Assembly: GCA_030068145.1 (NCBI GenBank) | Contig: JAPJBO010000087.1 | Coordinates: 356,300 to 420,299, forward strand | From: Diplonema papillatum | Lineage: Eukaryota; Euglenozoa; Diplonemea; Diplonemida; Diplonemidae | DNA length: 64,000 nt | Direction: 5' to 3' | In this document: positions 41,288-52,333 of the stretch, in pieces | How positions within the stretch are numbered: position 1 is the stretch's first letter | Layout: each line of letters starts with the position of its first letter | Position numbers and translations under genes: made by a program | Notes under the pieces: model-generated | Seen by the model: the letters and a program-made list of their open reading frames with translations, nothing else | Told to the model about the DNA's origin: nothing | Database searches by the model: none

Positions 41288-43995
41288 ATGTCGTCCTTGG
41301 CGAGGCAGTACGCGGGTCTGAAGAAGGTGAAGAGCAAAGTGTTTAAGCCGAGCCGTCTCGAAGGCGAGCTGCCCGCGGAATGGCTGCGCAGCAAGGCGCG
41401 CGTGACCATCGACGGCAACAACTTCGTCGAGACCAACCTCAACAGCGACGACACGCTGCTGCTGATGCGGCACAGCCGGCTCTTCCACGTGAGGGAGGAA
41501 GCCATGAAGGAGGCGCGAGAGCAGCAGCTTAACCTGCTCCAGGCGCTGGAGAAGGAAGACAAAATCCAGAAGGTCCCGCAAAAGTGGGAAACGTACATCA
41601 ACGACCTCAAGAGAGGCTCCCAAGCGAAGGCAGAACTGGAGTATAACCAGCTCGCTAGGTGGAAGCTCAGAACGGAAGAGCTTCGGCCCGACAGGGACGT
41701 GTTCCCGTACGACTACCTTTGGCTCATGTACGCGTTGCGGTGCAAAATGTGCGCGATAGAAAGCTTCACCCGGCAGTACTTTCCAGTGGCGGCGGTCGTG
41801 CAAGGCATTCGGAAGCTCGCCGAGAAGCTGTTGCAGGTGAAAGACACGCCGGCGGACGAAGACTACTACTTGAACCTGTGCCCGTGGATCACGACCAACG
41901 AGCGGGTCGTCGGCTACCCCCGGTGCGTGACGCCGGCGCAGGCGTGGCAGATCTTCCGGGCGGCGGGGCACGACTTGTCGCTGAAGGCGAAGGAGAGGAA
42001 GGACGACCTCCTGCTGAGTGCGCCGTTCATGTACGGATTCCTCTTCGAGCGCTTCGCCTCGCACCCCGCGTTCGTCGCCGAGTACTCTAACCACTGGTCC
42101 CGCGTCGAGCTGACGCCAGCGGCGCCACGGGCGCCGCTGCCCGGGCAATACCTGAAGCAGGTCTCGCGGAGCTACCGCTCGTTCCCCGCCTTCCGCGCGC
42201 AGCAGGCTTGGTGGTACTCGCAGCCAGACCGGCTGCGGGAGGAATCCCTCGAGGAGGGGGTGTACTTCTACCCCGTCCCGTCCGTCCGCCACACGCTCCA
42301 AGCCGGGCTGCCGACGCTGCGGAAGTCGATGTCGGAGCTCGCAGTGACGATGCTCTGGAACGCCGTCATCCCTCCCGATTCAGACCTCGATTTGTATGCA
42401 GAGCACTCTTTCCCCCGCATCCACCTGAACGCAGCACGACAAGATACGCAGTGCATAATATAATATGGACAACAGACCGACAAACGCGGCTTAGCCCCAC
42501 AGATGCCAAAGACAGACTCCACTCCATCCCGCGTGTTCTTTTTTTTGTATAAGCACCTGCTTTGTAGGAAATGCTTGAGGAGACTGCCAGTTGCGATAGA
42601 TCAAAGGAGGTAAATGTGCTGTAGCCCACACGAAACACAGGTAAATCTGGGTTCAGTGGCGGGCGTAAGCGTTCAACGAAAAAGACCCACTTTGTAGTCG
42701 TATTGTTTTCTCCCCCTCTAGCCTCCTTCGAAATGAGCACAAGGCAGTCCCTCGAGTATTTTCGACTGCTCAAAACCCACCGGACATGCACGAATGGCAG
42801 ACTCCGTGCTGCCTGAAGAAGAAGGTAAGCCGGTCCGTCCCTATCTCTTGAACCTGCATCGAAGTGCCTGCCGCTGTTTATCACAGTGAATCACGGTCCA
42901 CCACAGTCTATCAGGTCCATCCCTAGTAGATGCAGCCCTAGTCTCTAGAGCTGCATCGAATTGCCCGGTGCTATCACGGTCTATCAAGACGGGATGGACC
43001 GGCTCAGAAGAAAGAAAGAAAAAGCCCCACCACCACGCGCACCAAGCTGAACCTCGCAAAACAAACAAAAGGTCGAAAGACACCAATCTGTACGTCCCAC
43101 GGGCGTCGGAAACACAAAAGAAAAAGGCCGCTCCTGGTCCAGGAACGTGACGGTCAACCACAGCTTGCACAGCTTGGGTCGGAGGCAGCACAGTGCTACA
43201 ACCCCGTCCGCTCTGCCCTGTGGCTGACCGTCTCGACGAGCTAGTGTTCGAGCGCCATGCCCCAAGGTGCGCCTCGACCGCACCAAATGGCTTGCCAAGA
43301 ACCCATTCGACGAAGGTCACTTGGCGACTCTAAAATCCCCAGTTGTCAAGCGAACATATAGCTCTAAAAATCAAGTTCCTCCCACGCTTCGCAGGACGTC
43401 GGATGACACGTACGACATCTTCATCTCGGCCGTCGAAGAGCTGGGGGCGGAGAACGTGCACGCGGAGGCTCTCGAAAAGGTGGTCTCCGAGCTCCGCGGA
43501 GTCGACACGCCGCTGCTCGCCGCCCCGGACCTCACGAAGTTCGCCCCGGCGCTGCCGAATGAGTACTACAACGAGACGTACCGGCCGATCCTGCGGTACG
43601 AAATCGATCACGCGGCGGAAAACGGGATCGATCTACCCGACTGGTACCTGCGAAGGCGTCGCGAGCTGGCGACGGGACCCCACTCGCAGTTGGTGGGTGA
43701 TTTGTCGCGGACCGTGTCCGGCGATGTGCTTGACTTTGCCAGCGAGATGGAGATGGAGGCCGAGGTGGAGGCGAGGCAGCAGAAGGAGAAGGAAGCCGCG
43801 GAGGAGAAGAGGAGGGCCGAAGAAGATGACGTCGTGTACCGCGACGCCAGCGAGGACGAGTCTCTGCCGCTGGCGGAACGGCTGCGACTGGCGAGGCTGC
43901 AAGCTTCGATCCAAACGCACAACGATTCCGGCATCGACGCAGTGATGTCCGCCCGGAGCGTCGACAACACGTTCCGACCGGTCGAAGAACAAATG
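41288..43995 (+). CDS. Unrecognised two-exon protein
   Basis: Exon 1 is 41288-42393 (368 residues plus two bases) and exon 2 is 43395 to about 43995, where a possible donor GTGTGT occurs. The proposed intron (1,001 bases) starts GTATGC, ends CTTCGCAG and keeps frame, joining DSDLDL to TSDDTYDIF. Exon 1 begins MSSLARQYAGLKKVKSK and is soluble, charged and Trp/Tyr-rich (LWLMYALRCKMCAIESF; ERFASHPAFVAEYSNHW). Exon 2 has an acidic coiled coil (about 43745-43850, EMEMEAEVEARQQKEKEA). No signal peptide or membrane helix is seen, and I recognise no family; a lineage-specific protein is likely. The frame upstream of exon 2 reads through RepF-like sequence, which argues against starting there. Whether a third exon follows is unknown. 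Confidence 0.5.
42546..42762 (-). mobile_element. RepC copy 3, complete, intronic
   Basis: Full-length RepC inside the predicted intron of the 41288 gene; its minus strand ends TTATACAAAAAAAA. Confidence 0.8.
42835..43010 (-). repeat. RepH copy 2, intronic
   Basis: Inverse of 17033-17180: GAAGTGCCTGCCGCTGTTTA, ATCACGGTCCACC, GGGATGGACCGGCTCAG. Confidence 0.7.
43115..43375 (+). repeat. RepG copy 3 and a RepF-like tail, intronic
   Basis: 43115-43268 is RepG. 43300-43375 follows the RepF tail pattern (ACCCATTCGACGAAGGTCAC, TCAAGCGAAC, CTCTAAAAA). Confidence 0.65.
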
Positions 43996-44074
43996 GTGTG
44001 TTTCCCGAAAGCCACCGCTCCCCCCACCGAACAGAAAACGAGAAAAAAAGAAGAAAAAAAGACTCTGCATTCCG

Positions 44075-44395
44075 CGAAGAAGACTTGATGCTAGCATCAA
44101 ACACTTAGAGGCAAGTAGCGCCTGAACACGAAACTAAGATTTTCCCACCGCTGCCGCTACCGTGTGTCGCAATCAAGGCGGGAGCCTGAGTTTCTAACTG
44201 ATTGCTCAGATACGGTTTACGAGCTACGAAGCCGCCTGACAAACCAGACACACCCCGCTGTCCTGTCTGCAGACACTCAGGTTCCGCGCTGGTGATGGCC
44301 CGCCTTATGTGTCTGTGGCTTAAATGACCGAAACACGGTGATTAGGACCAGAGCGGTGTTGAGCACATATCCATTCCAAGCACGCTCCTGCTACT
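44075..44395 (+). repeat. RepJ copy 2 followed by RepK copy 1
   Basis: RepJ: GAAGAAGACTTGATGCTAGC. RepK: GGTGATGGCCCGCCTTATGT and GCGGTGTTGAGCACATATCC. The same J-then-K order occurs at 50235-50580, so they may be parts of one repeat. Confidence 0.65.
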
Positions 44396-45756
44396 GACTA
44401 AGATTTCCCTCCCGCATGAGTGTTCTGCATTAAACTTAGATCGGCTCCTCCTTACCTCGAACATCTGGATTATTCTTATGTGCAAAATGTCAGAAGCGAT
44501 GTCAGTTTGGGGGCTCTATTGTCAAGCGTTGTTCGGAACATGAGTCTGACATGACATTGCAACAATGTTACGCGGGGAAACTGAAAAGCTCGTCACCGCA
44601 AACCGGGGCGTTTATTTCGACGACAACAGCTGGCTTCTCCCATATCGTGCCAGCCGAGGCTGTCGTACGACGGGTCTTGTTTCCTTAGAAGTTGGATGTG
44701 CATAGATAATGCAGCCACGTATCCTTACGAACCCCTCAGGAGCGCAAGCACACCCGGGCCCAGCGTCTGAGAAGCTCGTCGACGGAAGAAGAGTGACGAC
44801 GTCCTCATGCGACCTCGCCTTTGGCAATATGCAGCCACGGCAGCGCTTTTTTCGGGCAGGACCCCAGCGTCTACTGCGAGCTGGGTTGTTCGACAGCCGG
44901 TACCGACGATGACCGACACTGCCGATTTATCCGTCAACCAGAGCTGGTTGCCAGCGAACGTCCATCCACAGCATTTTTTGCTTCCATCGCAGCGGCGGCG
45001 AGCAGAATGTGACTTCTGCCCCGTGCCCTGGCTTTCAACGCTGAGAGATCAGGTCAAGCGCGGGTAAACGGCGGGAGTAACTGTGACCCGCTTTAAGGCA
45101 GCCCGAGTGCCTCGTCTTCTGGGTGGCTATGGATCGCGCGCCGTCCTTTTTTATACGTCGCGGCTCTAATCGAGTCGCCGCGCTGCTCGTCGAGAGCCAC
45201 GGTTTGCAACAGAGAGGTCTGTCGGGGAAACTAGCTTCGCACCGCTTCTCATTCAAACCGGATCCTATCGTTCGTTATTGGTCGGCACGCTGCATCACAT
45301 GTCGAGTCGAGCCGAACGCTGCCTGGAAGATAGAGGGAGAAAGAGCTTTCAATAGAGGCAGGCTGATGGACATGGGGGCGAGCCCAGCCCTACCAATGCC
45401 GACGCCGGATGAGTCCCATGCCGCGGCAACCGCATGTCCACTGTGCTCTGCAACGTGTGGGCCTGTCGCATTTGCCCTGGCCATGCGTGCACAGCCGAGG
45501 GGACATTCGACATCATACGTCTGCTACTGGCACCCTCTTCTGCATCATCAGGATGCTATTAATAGCACGCACGCAGCTCCCTGCTGAATCCTCCGTCACA
45601 ACCGTTTTTAGCAGAGTGACGAACAACGACCGCCGAGCACTCGAACGCGGCAACAACCGAGGCCACGACAGTCGGGTGCTTTTGTCTTCTCGCCCTCAAG
45701 AGCGGCTGGTGCCGTGCCTTACCCTCGTTCGACCTTTTTTGGGCGGATGCCCTTCG
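44396..45756. other. Spacer without a recognised gene
   Basis: One frame of 154 codons (45123-45587) has no recognisable features; I do not call it. Confidence 0.5.
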
Positions 45757-46045
45757 TTTTTTACGCAAGCGCCAGCCTGGCGGGAAATGCTCGGCGAAGC
45801 TGCGACAAAGAACCGAAGGCATCCCAAGTGCTGCAATTTCTACGCCAAGACACACGAACACAACAGGGTAAAAGGTCCTGAGTGAAAATACTCGACGTAG
45901 CTGCTTCCCCTCTGACTCCGAATGGAAGGGAGGATATAGAGAGGTAGAGGGGGAAAATGCAATACAAAGACAATCTGATTTGTTCTTCGCTTACACCAAC
46001 GCCACGGTGGTGTAAACGAAGATCAAACTGATCGCAGAGACACGG
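45757..46045. mobile_element. RepB copy 6, rearranged head-to-head
   Basis: 45757-45888 is the A-tail half in the minus orientation. At the GAAAATACTCGACGTAGC junction the other half follows in the opposite direction, to about 46000. A short third piece (GTGTAAACGAAGATCAAACT) ends it. Confidence 0.65.
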
Positions 46046-46174
46046 TTGCAGGGAGATTTCTCGCCAAGACGGATTGTGCTCTTGTTGCAAGGGTAGTCCT
46101 GGCCGTGACGAGCTATGAATTGCGACCTGGTGGTGGTGCAGTAGACTGGCACAGATGTCCTTTCTCGACACTCG

Positions 46175-46245
46175 GATTCCGCACTGATGGTAGCCCGTCT
46201 AGTGTGTCCGTGGCTTAAAGGACCCAAACACGGTGTTGGTATTCG
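46175..46245 (+). repeat. RepK scrap
   Basis: CACTGATGGTAGCCCGTCTA and GTGTCCGTGGCTTAAAGGAC resemble RepK. Confidence 0.5.
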
Positions 46246-46354
46246 ACCAGCCCCTTTACGCACACACCACTGGTGACACCAGCCTCTCGACGAGTAAGTG
46301 CGCAGAAGCTTCGGCAAGCTTCTTCTCGTAATCGTTAGCTCTGCACGGGTGTGC

Positions 46355-46606
46355 ATGGCTGCTTCTTCAAAGCTTTTTGACAATATTTTGACCCACCTTT
46401 GCGGGATAGGAGTCTACTTGGCCGCAAAGGATAGAAAGAAGAAAATGCCGTTTGGGAAGGCCGACGCGAAGGGCTACGGCACCAACGACCTGCAACGCCT
46501 GCAGAACACTCAGGAAAGAGATGAGGTGGGCGACTGGGTGAACACCGGTGTGCATTTTCTTCTGGTAGCCAACGCGTTTGTGTGGTACTTTTATGAAGCT
46601 CCGTAG
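46355..46606 (+). CDS. Small membrane protein, unrecognised
   Basis: 83 residues from the ATG (MAASSKLFDNIL). Two hydrophobic stretches are visible: a weak one at residues 9-21 (ILTHLCGIGVYLA) and a clear one near the C-terminus (GVHFLLVANAFVWYFYE). Between them is a basic then polar segment (AKDRKKKMPFGK; NDLQRLQNTQERDEVGDW). The size and layout suit a small mitochondrial inner-membrane subunit, but there is no family match I can name. The codon pattern looks coding and there is no repeat in the frame. Confidence 0.45.
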   Translation: MAASSKLFDNILTHLCGIGVYLAAKDRKKKMPFGKADAKGYGTNDLQRLQNTQERDEVGDWVNTGVHFLLVANAFVWYFYEAP

Positions 46607-47029
46607 GAGAATGCGAGCCTGAAAGCCAGTGTGCTGCCTGAAAACCTGAGCCTGAAACTTTCGTATCCAAGAACTTTCCCAAGAAGAACAGCGGCGTAGT
46701 AGTTCACCGTGTGCACACGTGGCGCTCGTCGAACTGTCGGAGCAGCCAGGAGACAGCGTCCCCTTCTTGAGTGGAAGTGATAGGGAACAGGGGGTGTGTG
46801 TTGATACAAAAGAAAAAAGAGCAATCCCAGATCTGGGATGCGGGCTCACCATTCGCTTTACCTGGCGGTCCTCCTGTTCTGGTGCTAGCTATGTTGAGAC
46901 CTGGTTCGATGGGTTTTCCGAACCGAACCCCCAGTGGCCGACGATCGATTGTACCGTCAACACCGCACGGAACCGTTGACGCGCGTTGTTCAGCTGCTTC
47001 ACTCTAGGATGCAGATTCTTTCTGGCAGA
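46607..47029. other. Spacer without a recognised gene
   Basis: Nothing recognised. Confidence 0.5.
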
Positions 47030-47210
47030 ACGCCCCGGCTGCGCCACCATCGGTGCAACCATCATCTTTGACTGGGCCACGGCTCGCTCCGCGCCCACGG
47101 CGCAACGACTTACGCCCGCCGTAGTACAGAATAGTAGTGGGGCGACCGGATACTCCTCGGAGAGATGGTCCCTGCACTCTAACTCGTCTCTCTCTCTCTC
47201 TTTCTTGCTG
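47030..47210 (+). repeat. RepI copy 4 with a CT tract
   Basis: CACCATCGGTGCAACCATCA through GGGCGACCGGATACTCCTCG to CTCTCTCTCTCTC. Confidence 0.7.
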
Positions 47211-47294
47211 CAGGCAGCTGGACCTCAGTGCACATCAACTTGGCGACACGACAGTCCAACGGAAAGGCATGCGTCGCTTGCGGCACTTTGGTCC

Positions 47295-47400
47295 GCTTCT
47301 TTAGCGTTTATTGTGGTTTCGAGGTTCGGTGTTAGGGTCTCCGGTTGACCGTTGACGGTGTGAGGCGGGTAGTATGAGGGTGGTAGCTCCCATTATACAA
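47295..47400 (-). repeat. RepP copy 2
   Basis: Inverse of 28840-28945. It covers the first ATG of the tetraspanin-like gene. Confidence 0.65.
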
Positions 47401-48138
47401 GCACAAACCTCCGCAGTATTGGCAGGCGCGCCTTCAGCGTCGCGCGGACGGTCTGAGTTCGAAGTCGAATCGCAGCATGTGAGAGTCCCCCCGCCCCAGC
47501 AGGCCAACGGCTGCTCCGCATGCATGCGCGTCACGTTGCTCGTGATCAACGGCGCGGCCATCTTCGTCAGTGTCGGGATCTTGTGCTTCGCCGTTCTGTG
47601 CCTCATCTTCGACGACATTGGAGACAAGGCCTGCTCACAATGCAGGGGGTTCTTTCTGGTCCAGGTGGGCACGAGCTTGTTAATAATCGTCATCGCTACA
47701 TGCGGGTTGGTGGGCGCAAGTGGAAGCTCGTGCTGTCTGGTCGTCTACAATATGCTGCTGGTCCCCGTTGCGATCGCGGTCTTGTTCCACATTACCACCG
47801 TGATACTCATCAGGGAGCGCACGTACGACTACGTTGAATTCCTATGGAAGAAGTCGGTGAAGCTGGACAAGCATTTCATGTGCTCAGTGCAGCATCAGTT
47901 GGAGTGCTCTGGCTGGGATTTCCAATGCGGCACCGGCTCGGGCAGTGGGTGCCCGTCTGACTGTGTGTACAACGACCTTTACGATACCGTGTGCCAGGAC
48001 AAGTTGCACAGCTGGGTGAGTGATCAGCTTGTGTGGCTCATTCTCTCTGCCGTCGGCGCGCTGTTTATCATCATCGTATGCCTACTTTGTCGTTGTGAAA
48101 GAATACGAAGAAAGGTGCGCAACCCGGCACTCCTTTAG
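47374..48138 (+). CDS. Tetraspanin-like four-helix membrane protein
   Basis: 254 residues. Hydrophobic helices lie at about 51-77, 94-115, 119-147 and 218-240, with a short first loop and a large second loop (148-217), the tetraspanin topology. The large loop holds LECSGWDFQCG (176-186), resembling the CCG-x(n)-DW region, plus further cysteines at 170, 193, 197 and 207 able to form disulfides. The strict CCG is not present, so the assignment is by topology and cysteine layout. Tetraspanins organise membrane microdomains at the plasma membrane and endosomes. The first ATG lies inside repeat RepP; the next in-frame Met (residue 51) sits at helix 1, so a start within or before the repeat is likely. 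The C-terminal tail is short and basic. RepC copy 4 starts 34 bases after the stop. Confidence 0.65.
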   Translation: MRVVAPIIQAQTSAVLAGAPSASRGRSEFEVESQHVRVPPPQQANGCSACMRVTLLVINGAAIFVSVGILCFAVLCLIFDDIGDKACSQCRGFFLVQVGTSLLIIVIATCGLVGASGSSCCLVVYNMLLVPVAIAVLFHITTVILIRERTYDYVEFLWKKSVKLDKHFMCSVQHQLECSGWDFQCGTGSGSGCPSDCVYNDLYDTVCQDKLHSWVSDQLVWLILSAVGALFIIIVCLLCRCERIRRKVRNPALL

Positions 48139-48171
48139 TCATTTTGGAATGGGCCTCCTCTAGTATTTCTT

Positions 48172-48389
48172 TTGTGTAAGCATCCGCTTTGTAGGAAATG
48201 CTTGAGGAGACTGCCAGTTGCGATAGATCAAAGGAGGTAAGTGTCTGTAGCCCACACGACACACAGGTAAATCTGGGTTTAGTGGTGGGCGTAAGCGTTC
48301 AACACAAAAGACCCACTTTGTAGTTGTATCGTTTTCTACCCTTCTAGCCTCCTTCGAAATGAGCACAAGCCAGCCCCTCGAGTATTTTC
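48172..48389 (-). mobile_element. RepC copy 4, complete
   Basis: Directly follows the tetraspanin-like gene. Minor variants (GTGTAAGCATCCGC); its minus strand ends TTACACAAAAG. It may lie in the 3' UTR. Confidence 0.8.
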
Positions 48390-48569
48390 GGTTCATCTGA
48401 GGGGGTTCGGGTTTCGCGCGGGTCACGGATTTAGTGCGCGCGGTAGCACCGGCGCGCACAGTAGTACTACAGGGTACTGTGTAGGTAGTATGTATACCAC
48501 CATACTACGTATGTGTATACTACCACAATACCATGCTGCTGAGGTCCTCGGGATGGGTAGTAGTGTGGG
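48390..48569. other. Short spacer with inverted TAC/GTA-rich sequence
   Basis: 48480-48530 is rich in GTAGTATGTATAC and CATACTAC phrases that can pair imperfectly. No gene. Confidence 0.5.
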
Positions 48570-49029
48570 TCTACTGGAGTGGCAGCAGTTAAAGTTCGGG
48601 AAACGCAATGTTCGGGCGAAGGCAAGTTCTGGTGAAGCAAAGTTCGGGTTCTGGTGATGCTGAGTTCAGAGCCAGTTTGGCCTGTGATGGCAAGTTCGGC
48701 GCCAGTACCCGCCCGACTCCGTTTTCGCGGGGCGACCCAAATACCGCGACTTACCGAGACACTCCGCAAAAATACGCAAATTTCGGGCACATTCGACCCC
48801 GAAACCCCACAAATCTCGAAAACAATCCTCGACCGGAAAAGTGCCGGGTTCGAACCCGGCCAGAAGGCCGACGCCCGCTCACCTATGCATTTTGGCAGGG
48901 GGAAAAACAGCTAGCTCCGCACTATTATCTAGTCCAAAAACTATACACTTTCATAATTGTTGCAAGAAAAGTGGGCTTGGCTCGAATAGAGGCTATTCAC
49001 ATTGCATGTTCGTAGGACCCCCAGTCTCG
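48570..49029 (-). mobile_element. RepA copy 3, short and diverged
   Basis: Inverted orientation. The satellite body is nearly lost, with four or five units left (48595-48660). The B box GGGTTCGAACCCGG lies at 48845-48858. The right end CCAGTCTCG (49021-49029) is kept and the left inverted end is diverged (CTACTGGAGTGG). Confidence 0.75.
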
Positions 49030-50039
49030 AAAAATTGGAGAAGTGCCTTTTTTTATGTGCGCCGGTGGGATGTCCTACAGAAGGCCCTGTTGAGGTATTG
49101 AGGTGGGACCTGTCCTCCCATTGCGGGAGGAACAGAACCCGTGAAGACAAGACCGGAGGCAAGAAGTTCCCAAAGGCACATACGAACTGCAGAGGGCAGC
49201 AGTCAGCCCTGGTTTGTGGTTAACTTACAGGACCTCCCCTACGTCGACCCTCAACCCCTCCCTTTTGTTTCCCACTTCCATTCTATTCGAGGACTGACGA
49301 CAGCTACTACTACTATATGTGCCGGCGCAGGCGAAGGCAAAGAACATAGGGAAGTCGAGACCTCGGCCGCGGGGGCAACACGAGGGAGAAAAGGAAGTGC
49401 GGAATAATCATCTGGTGATTCCTCGAGCTCGTCGTCAAACTGCACAGCGGACGTGAAGCGCGCACCGGTGACAATCCTTCAGCCTTCGCAATGCACTGTA
49501 GGGCAATCCGCATTACTGGTAGGGGAAAAGTAGTCGTTCGCGAATACTTGTGTGCAGGTGGTGGCGGGGTTGCAATGGGCCAAGTTTGCCCTCCCGTTAC
49601 GCAAGATCTTCCTTTTCGTCTGGGTTATTCTCGTGTAAGGGATCTCTGTCCAGAGAACAGACGTGCCAGCTGAGAGCCGGTGAGAGGTCTTCAGTGAGCT
49701 GGTTCGCTCACTGCTCGCGAAGAGGACTAAGGGGCGGGGGAAAGAGGCCGAACCTGCGAAATTCTTCCATAACGACACAGATATGCTGGATTGGAAGCTG
49801 CTGCGTCCGTCAACGACGGCGCACATTGGACTACACGACGTTGTAGTTTTCTGGCCTCTTCTCGTTTCTCAATGCACCAGCCATTGGCTCAGGTCTATCG
49901 GTGTCGTCTCGGGGATCCGGGAAAGCTATAAGCGACGCAATCAACCTAATACTCGTTCCTGTCGGGAGGGAACCCAGCCTTGTTAGTACGTGGGTTAAGC
50001 CGGTCCACATCCCACCCTGACAACCCGTGTGAGACCGTC
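49030..50039. other. Spacer without a recognised gene
   Basis: Six-frame reading gives only short open stretches and none resembles a known family. Confidence 0.5.
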
Positions 50040-50580
50040 AAATGCATCTCTGTGCATGGGGCCGCACGCCTCCGACGGAACGACCGACGCCTGCCTTGCT
50101 ATTCGGAGAGATGGTCCCTGCACTCCGACTCGTTTCTCTCTGCAATTTCATGCAGCTCCAGGGGATAGGGATGGACCTGATGTGGTAAACAGCGGCAGGC
50201 AATTCGATGCCGTTCTTACAACCCCCCCACACTTTCTTCGACGAAGACTTGATGCTAGCATCAAACATGCATGCGAGGCAGTGTTCTGCCTAAACATTGA
50301 ACTAAGTTTTTCCCCCTAAGGGGCGGCCAGATTGCGGAGTCGTTGGCAGAATCTGACCTGACCCCTCCCCACCCCCCCAATGGTCCCCCTGATGGTCCGC
50401 CTTATGTGTCCGTGGCTTATACGGACCGAAACACGGCGCAGACGGGACGACCACCAGTGCGGTGTTGAGCACATACCCATTCCAAGCACGTTCTTGCAAT
50501 CCCCCCCCCCCCCCAGTGCAGCTGGGACCAGCGGTGTTGAGCACGTGTCCTTTCCAAGCACGTTCTTGCAAAACAGTTTA
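50040..50580 (+). repeat. Mosaic of RepI, RepH, RepJ and RepK
   Basis: RepI copy 5 (50040-50150), RepH scrap (50150-50215), RepJ copy 3 (50235-50320) and RepK copy 2 (50380-50580, itself duplicated around a C run at 50501-50514). The TTCCAAGCACGTTCTTGCAA phrase occurs twice. Confidence 0.65.
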
Positions 50581-50880
50581 CACGGCTTCATAATCCACAG
50601 TGGACAAGTACATGTTCACAGTAGGACACTATTCCACCGCCATCAAGAAGCAGACGAATGTGTATTATCTTTCATGGGAAACATGTGCCAATAAGTCCGT
50701 TTCGAACGGTTACATCGTCTTCCCGCGGCACTACGAGCCACAACCCAAACCCGACCTCCATTTATTCGTCTGACGAAGGAAGGATGCGAAAAACATTGAA
50801 CCCAGAAAGTTGTGATAGCACCGGAACAGGGAGGTGCACACAACACCGTGACTAGTGCTTTCCTTTCCCACCTGTGTTTT
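50581..50880. other. Short spacer
   Basis: No gene or repeat recognised. Confidence 0.4.
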
Positions 50881-51184
50881 TTACATAAGCGCCAGCTTGA
50901 AAGGAAATGCTCGACGATGCTGCCCGACAAAGAACAGAAGGGATCCCAAGTGCTGTGACTACCGAACCACATGCTGAACGGACGTGAGGTCATGCGGGTC
51001 TACCCCTACACGAAAGATCACACAAACACAACAGGTCAAAGACCTGAGTGAGAAAGCAACACACGGTGGTGTAAGCGAAGAACAAATAACGCTAACGAAT
51101 CAGACTGTGTTTGTATTGTATTTGCCCCTTTACCTCTATATTTCCTCCCTTCCATTCGGAGTCGAAGCAGCTACGAGTATTTTC
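50881..51184 (-). mobile_element. RepB copy 7, near full length
   Basis: A T run and ACATAAGCGCCAGC at left, GAAGCAGCTACGAGTATTTTC at right, with one small deletion in the right inverted repeat. RepJ copy 4 follows at 51190-51270. Confidence 0.8.
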
Positions 51185-51270
51185 TATTTAACATTTTCTT
51201 CGAAGAATGTTTGATGCCAGCGTGAGAAGCAGCGTCCTGCCTAACCATTATACGAAGACATTCCCACCCA

Positions 51271-51689
51271 AAGAAAAGTCCGCTGACTAACCGTGTGCAC
51301 CGTTGTTCTGCTGCGCACTTGCTTCCTCTCGTAGCCGACGTCGGCCGTCTGATGCGGTTCCGCACCCGGCAATGGCAAGGCAAAAGACAAAGAGAACGGC
51401 GACGCCTGGACGAAGCCTGGCCGCAGTGTCTGTGAGGCCTTCTGCGAACCGTGGCCCATCCTTTACAAGACCAATGTCCGGGCGGTCGAGTATCAGTATA
51501 CTTCTACTGTACTTCGACCTCCATTCGTCCGTTCGACATGATGGTGCCTATTTGTCTAGAGTGAAAAAAAGCTTGCAGTAGTGTGGTATCATCACAGTTT
51601 CACCGAGGGAGCTGATGTGGCAGGGGGCGACGCTTGCAGCCTGCTTCTTGGCCTGCCTCGCCCGCATTCTTGGTACTGACAATCTTGCG
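51271..51689. other. Spacer without a recognised gene
   Basis: Nothing recognised. Confidence 0.5.
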
Positions 51690-51775
51690 GGTTGCCCTTC
51701 AATGTATTGTGCAGGCTTAAAAGACGTAGGCAGCGTGTTTTGGTGGTTGATCAGAATTCCTTACCTGAATATACA
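51690..51775 (-). repeat. RepO copy 2
   Basis: Inverse of 22265-22352 (GCGGGTTGCCCTTCAATGTA, GTGTTTTGGTGGTTGATCAG). Confidence 0.65.
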
Positions 51776-52008
51776 CAAGGTAAATACACGTGGGAAAACG
51801 ATCACCCGGCAAACAAAACGAAGCGCCTGTCTTTTTCTGGTTCGATTCTGTTCGCTACGCGCTCGCTTTTCGTGTCAACCCGTGTCACTGTTTTAGGTTC
51901 GCTGCCACTTGAGCGGCAGCAGCTGCAAAGTGAGGGACGACGCCCGTCTTCTGGTGGCAAAAGAAAAACGATGGTCGCGGAAAAGAAAATAGAAAGAAGA
52001 ATTGCGCA

Positions 52009-52011
52009 ATG

Positions 52012-52044
<33 letters not shown>
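52009..52044 (+). repeat. A homopolymer, about 35 bases
   Basis: Uninterrupted A run after GCGCAATG. It could be the poly(A) tail of a retroposed sequence, but I see no source upstream. Confidence 0.9.
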
Positions 52045-52046
<2 letters not shown>

Positions 52047-52333
52047 CTCTGGACGGGGGAGACCCTGCCTGAAGGAATCAACCACCCCCGGGTGGGCTAG
52101 TCTGACACAAGTTGTCAACAGTGCTCCCGCTAACGAAAGAAGTGGTGCAAAAAGAAGCACTGTAAACGACGCACAGCAACGACGACTACATCAGACGAAT
52201 AACCTCACTAACCACGGGTACCCAGTGTGCCCAGAGTGCCTTAACTGTGGCGAGCAACGAACAGTTTTACCCAGCAAATCTACCCAAAAAAAACCTTATA
52301 TTAGGGCGGAAGCAACCCGCACCACGTGAAGCA

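Noticed and set aside
41228-42301. A 357-codon minus-strand frame opposite the 41288 gene
   Set aside because: Its composition is that of an antisense shadow (Arg, Val, Leu and His runs) of the + strand frame, which has an ATG and an in-phase splice.
45123-45587. A 154-codon frame between repeats
   Set aside because: It has mixed composition, no recognisable features and no supporting splice or start context.
52009-52044. Poly(A) run as proof of a LINE 3' end
   Set aside because: No LINE sequence or 3' UTR could be recognised upstream; simple slippage explains it equally well.
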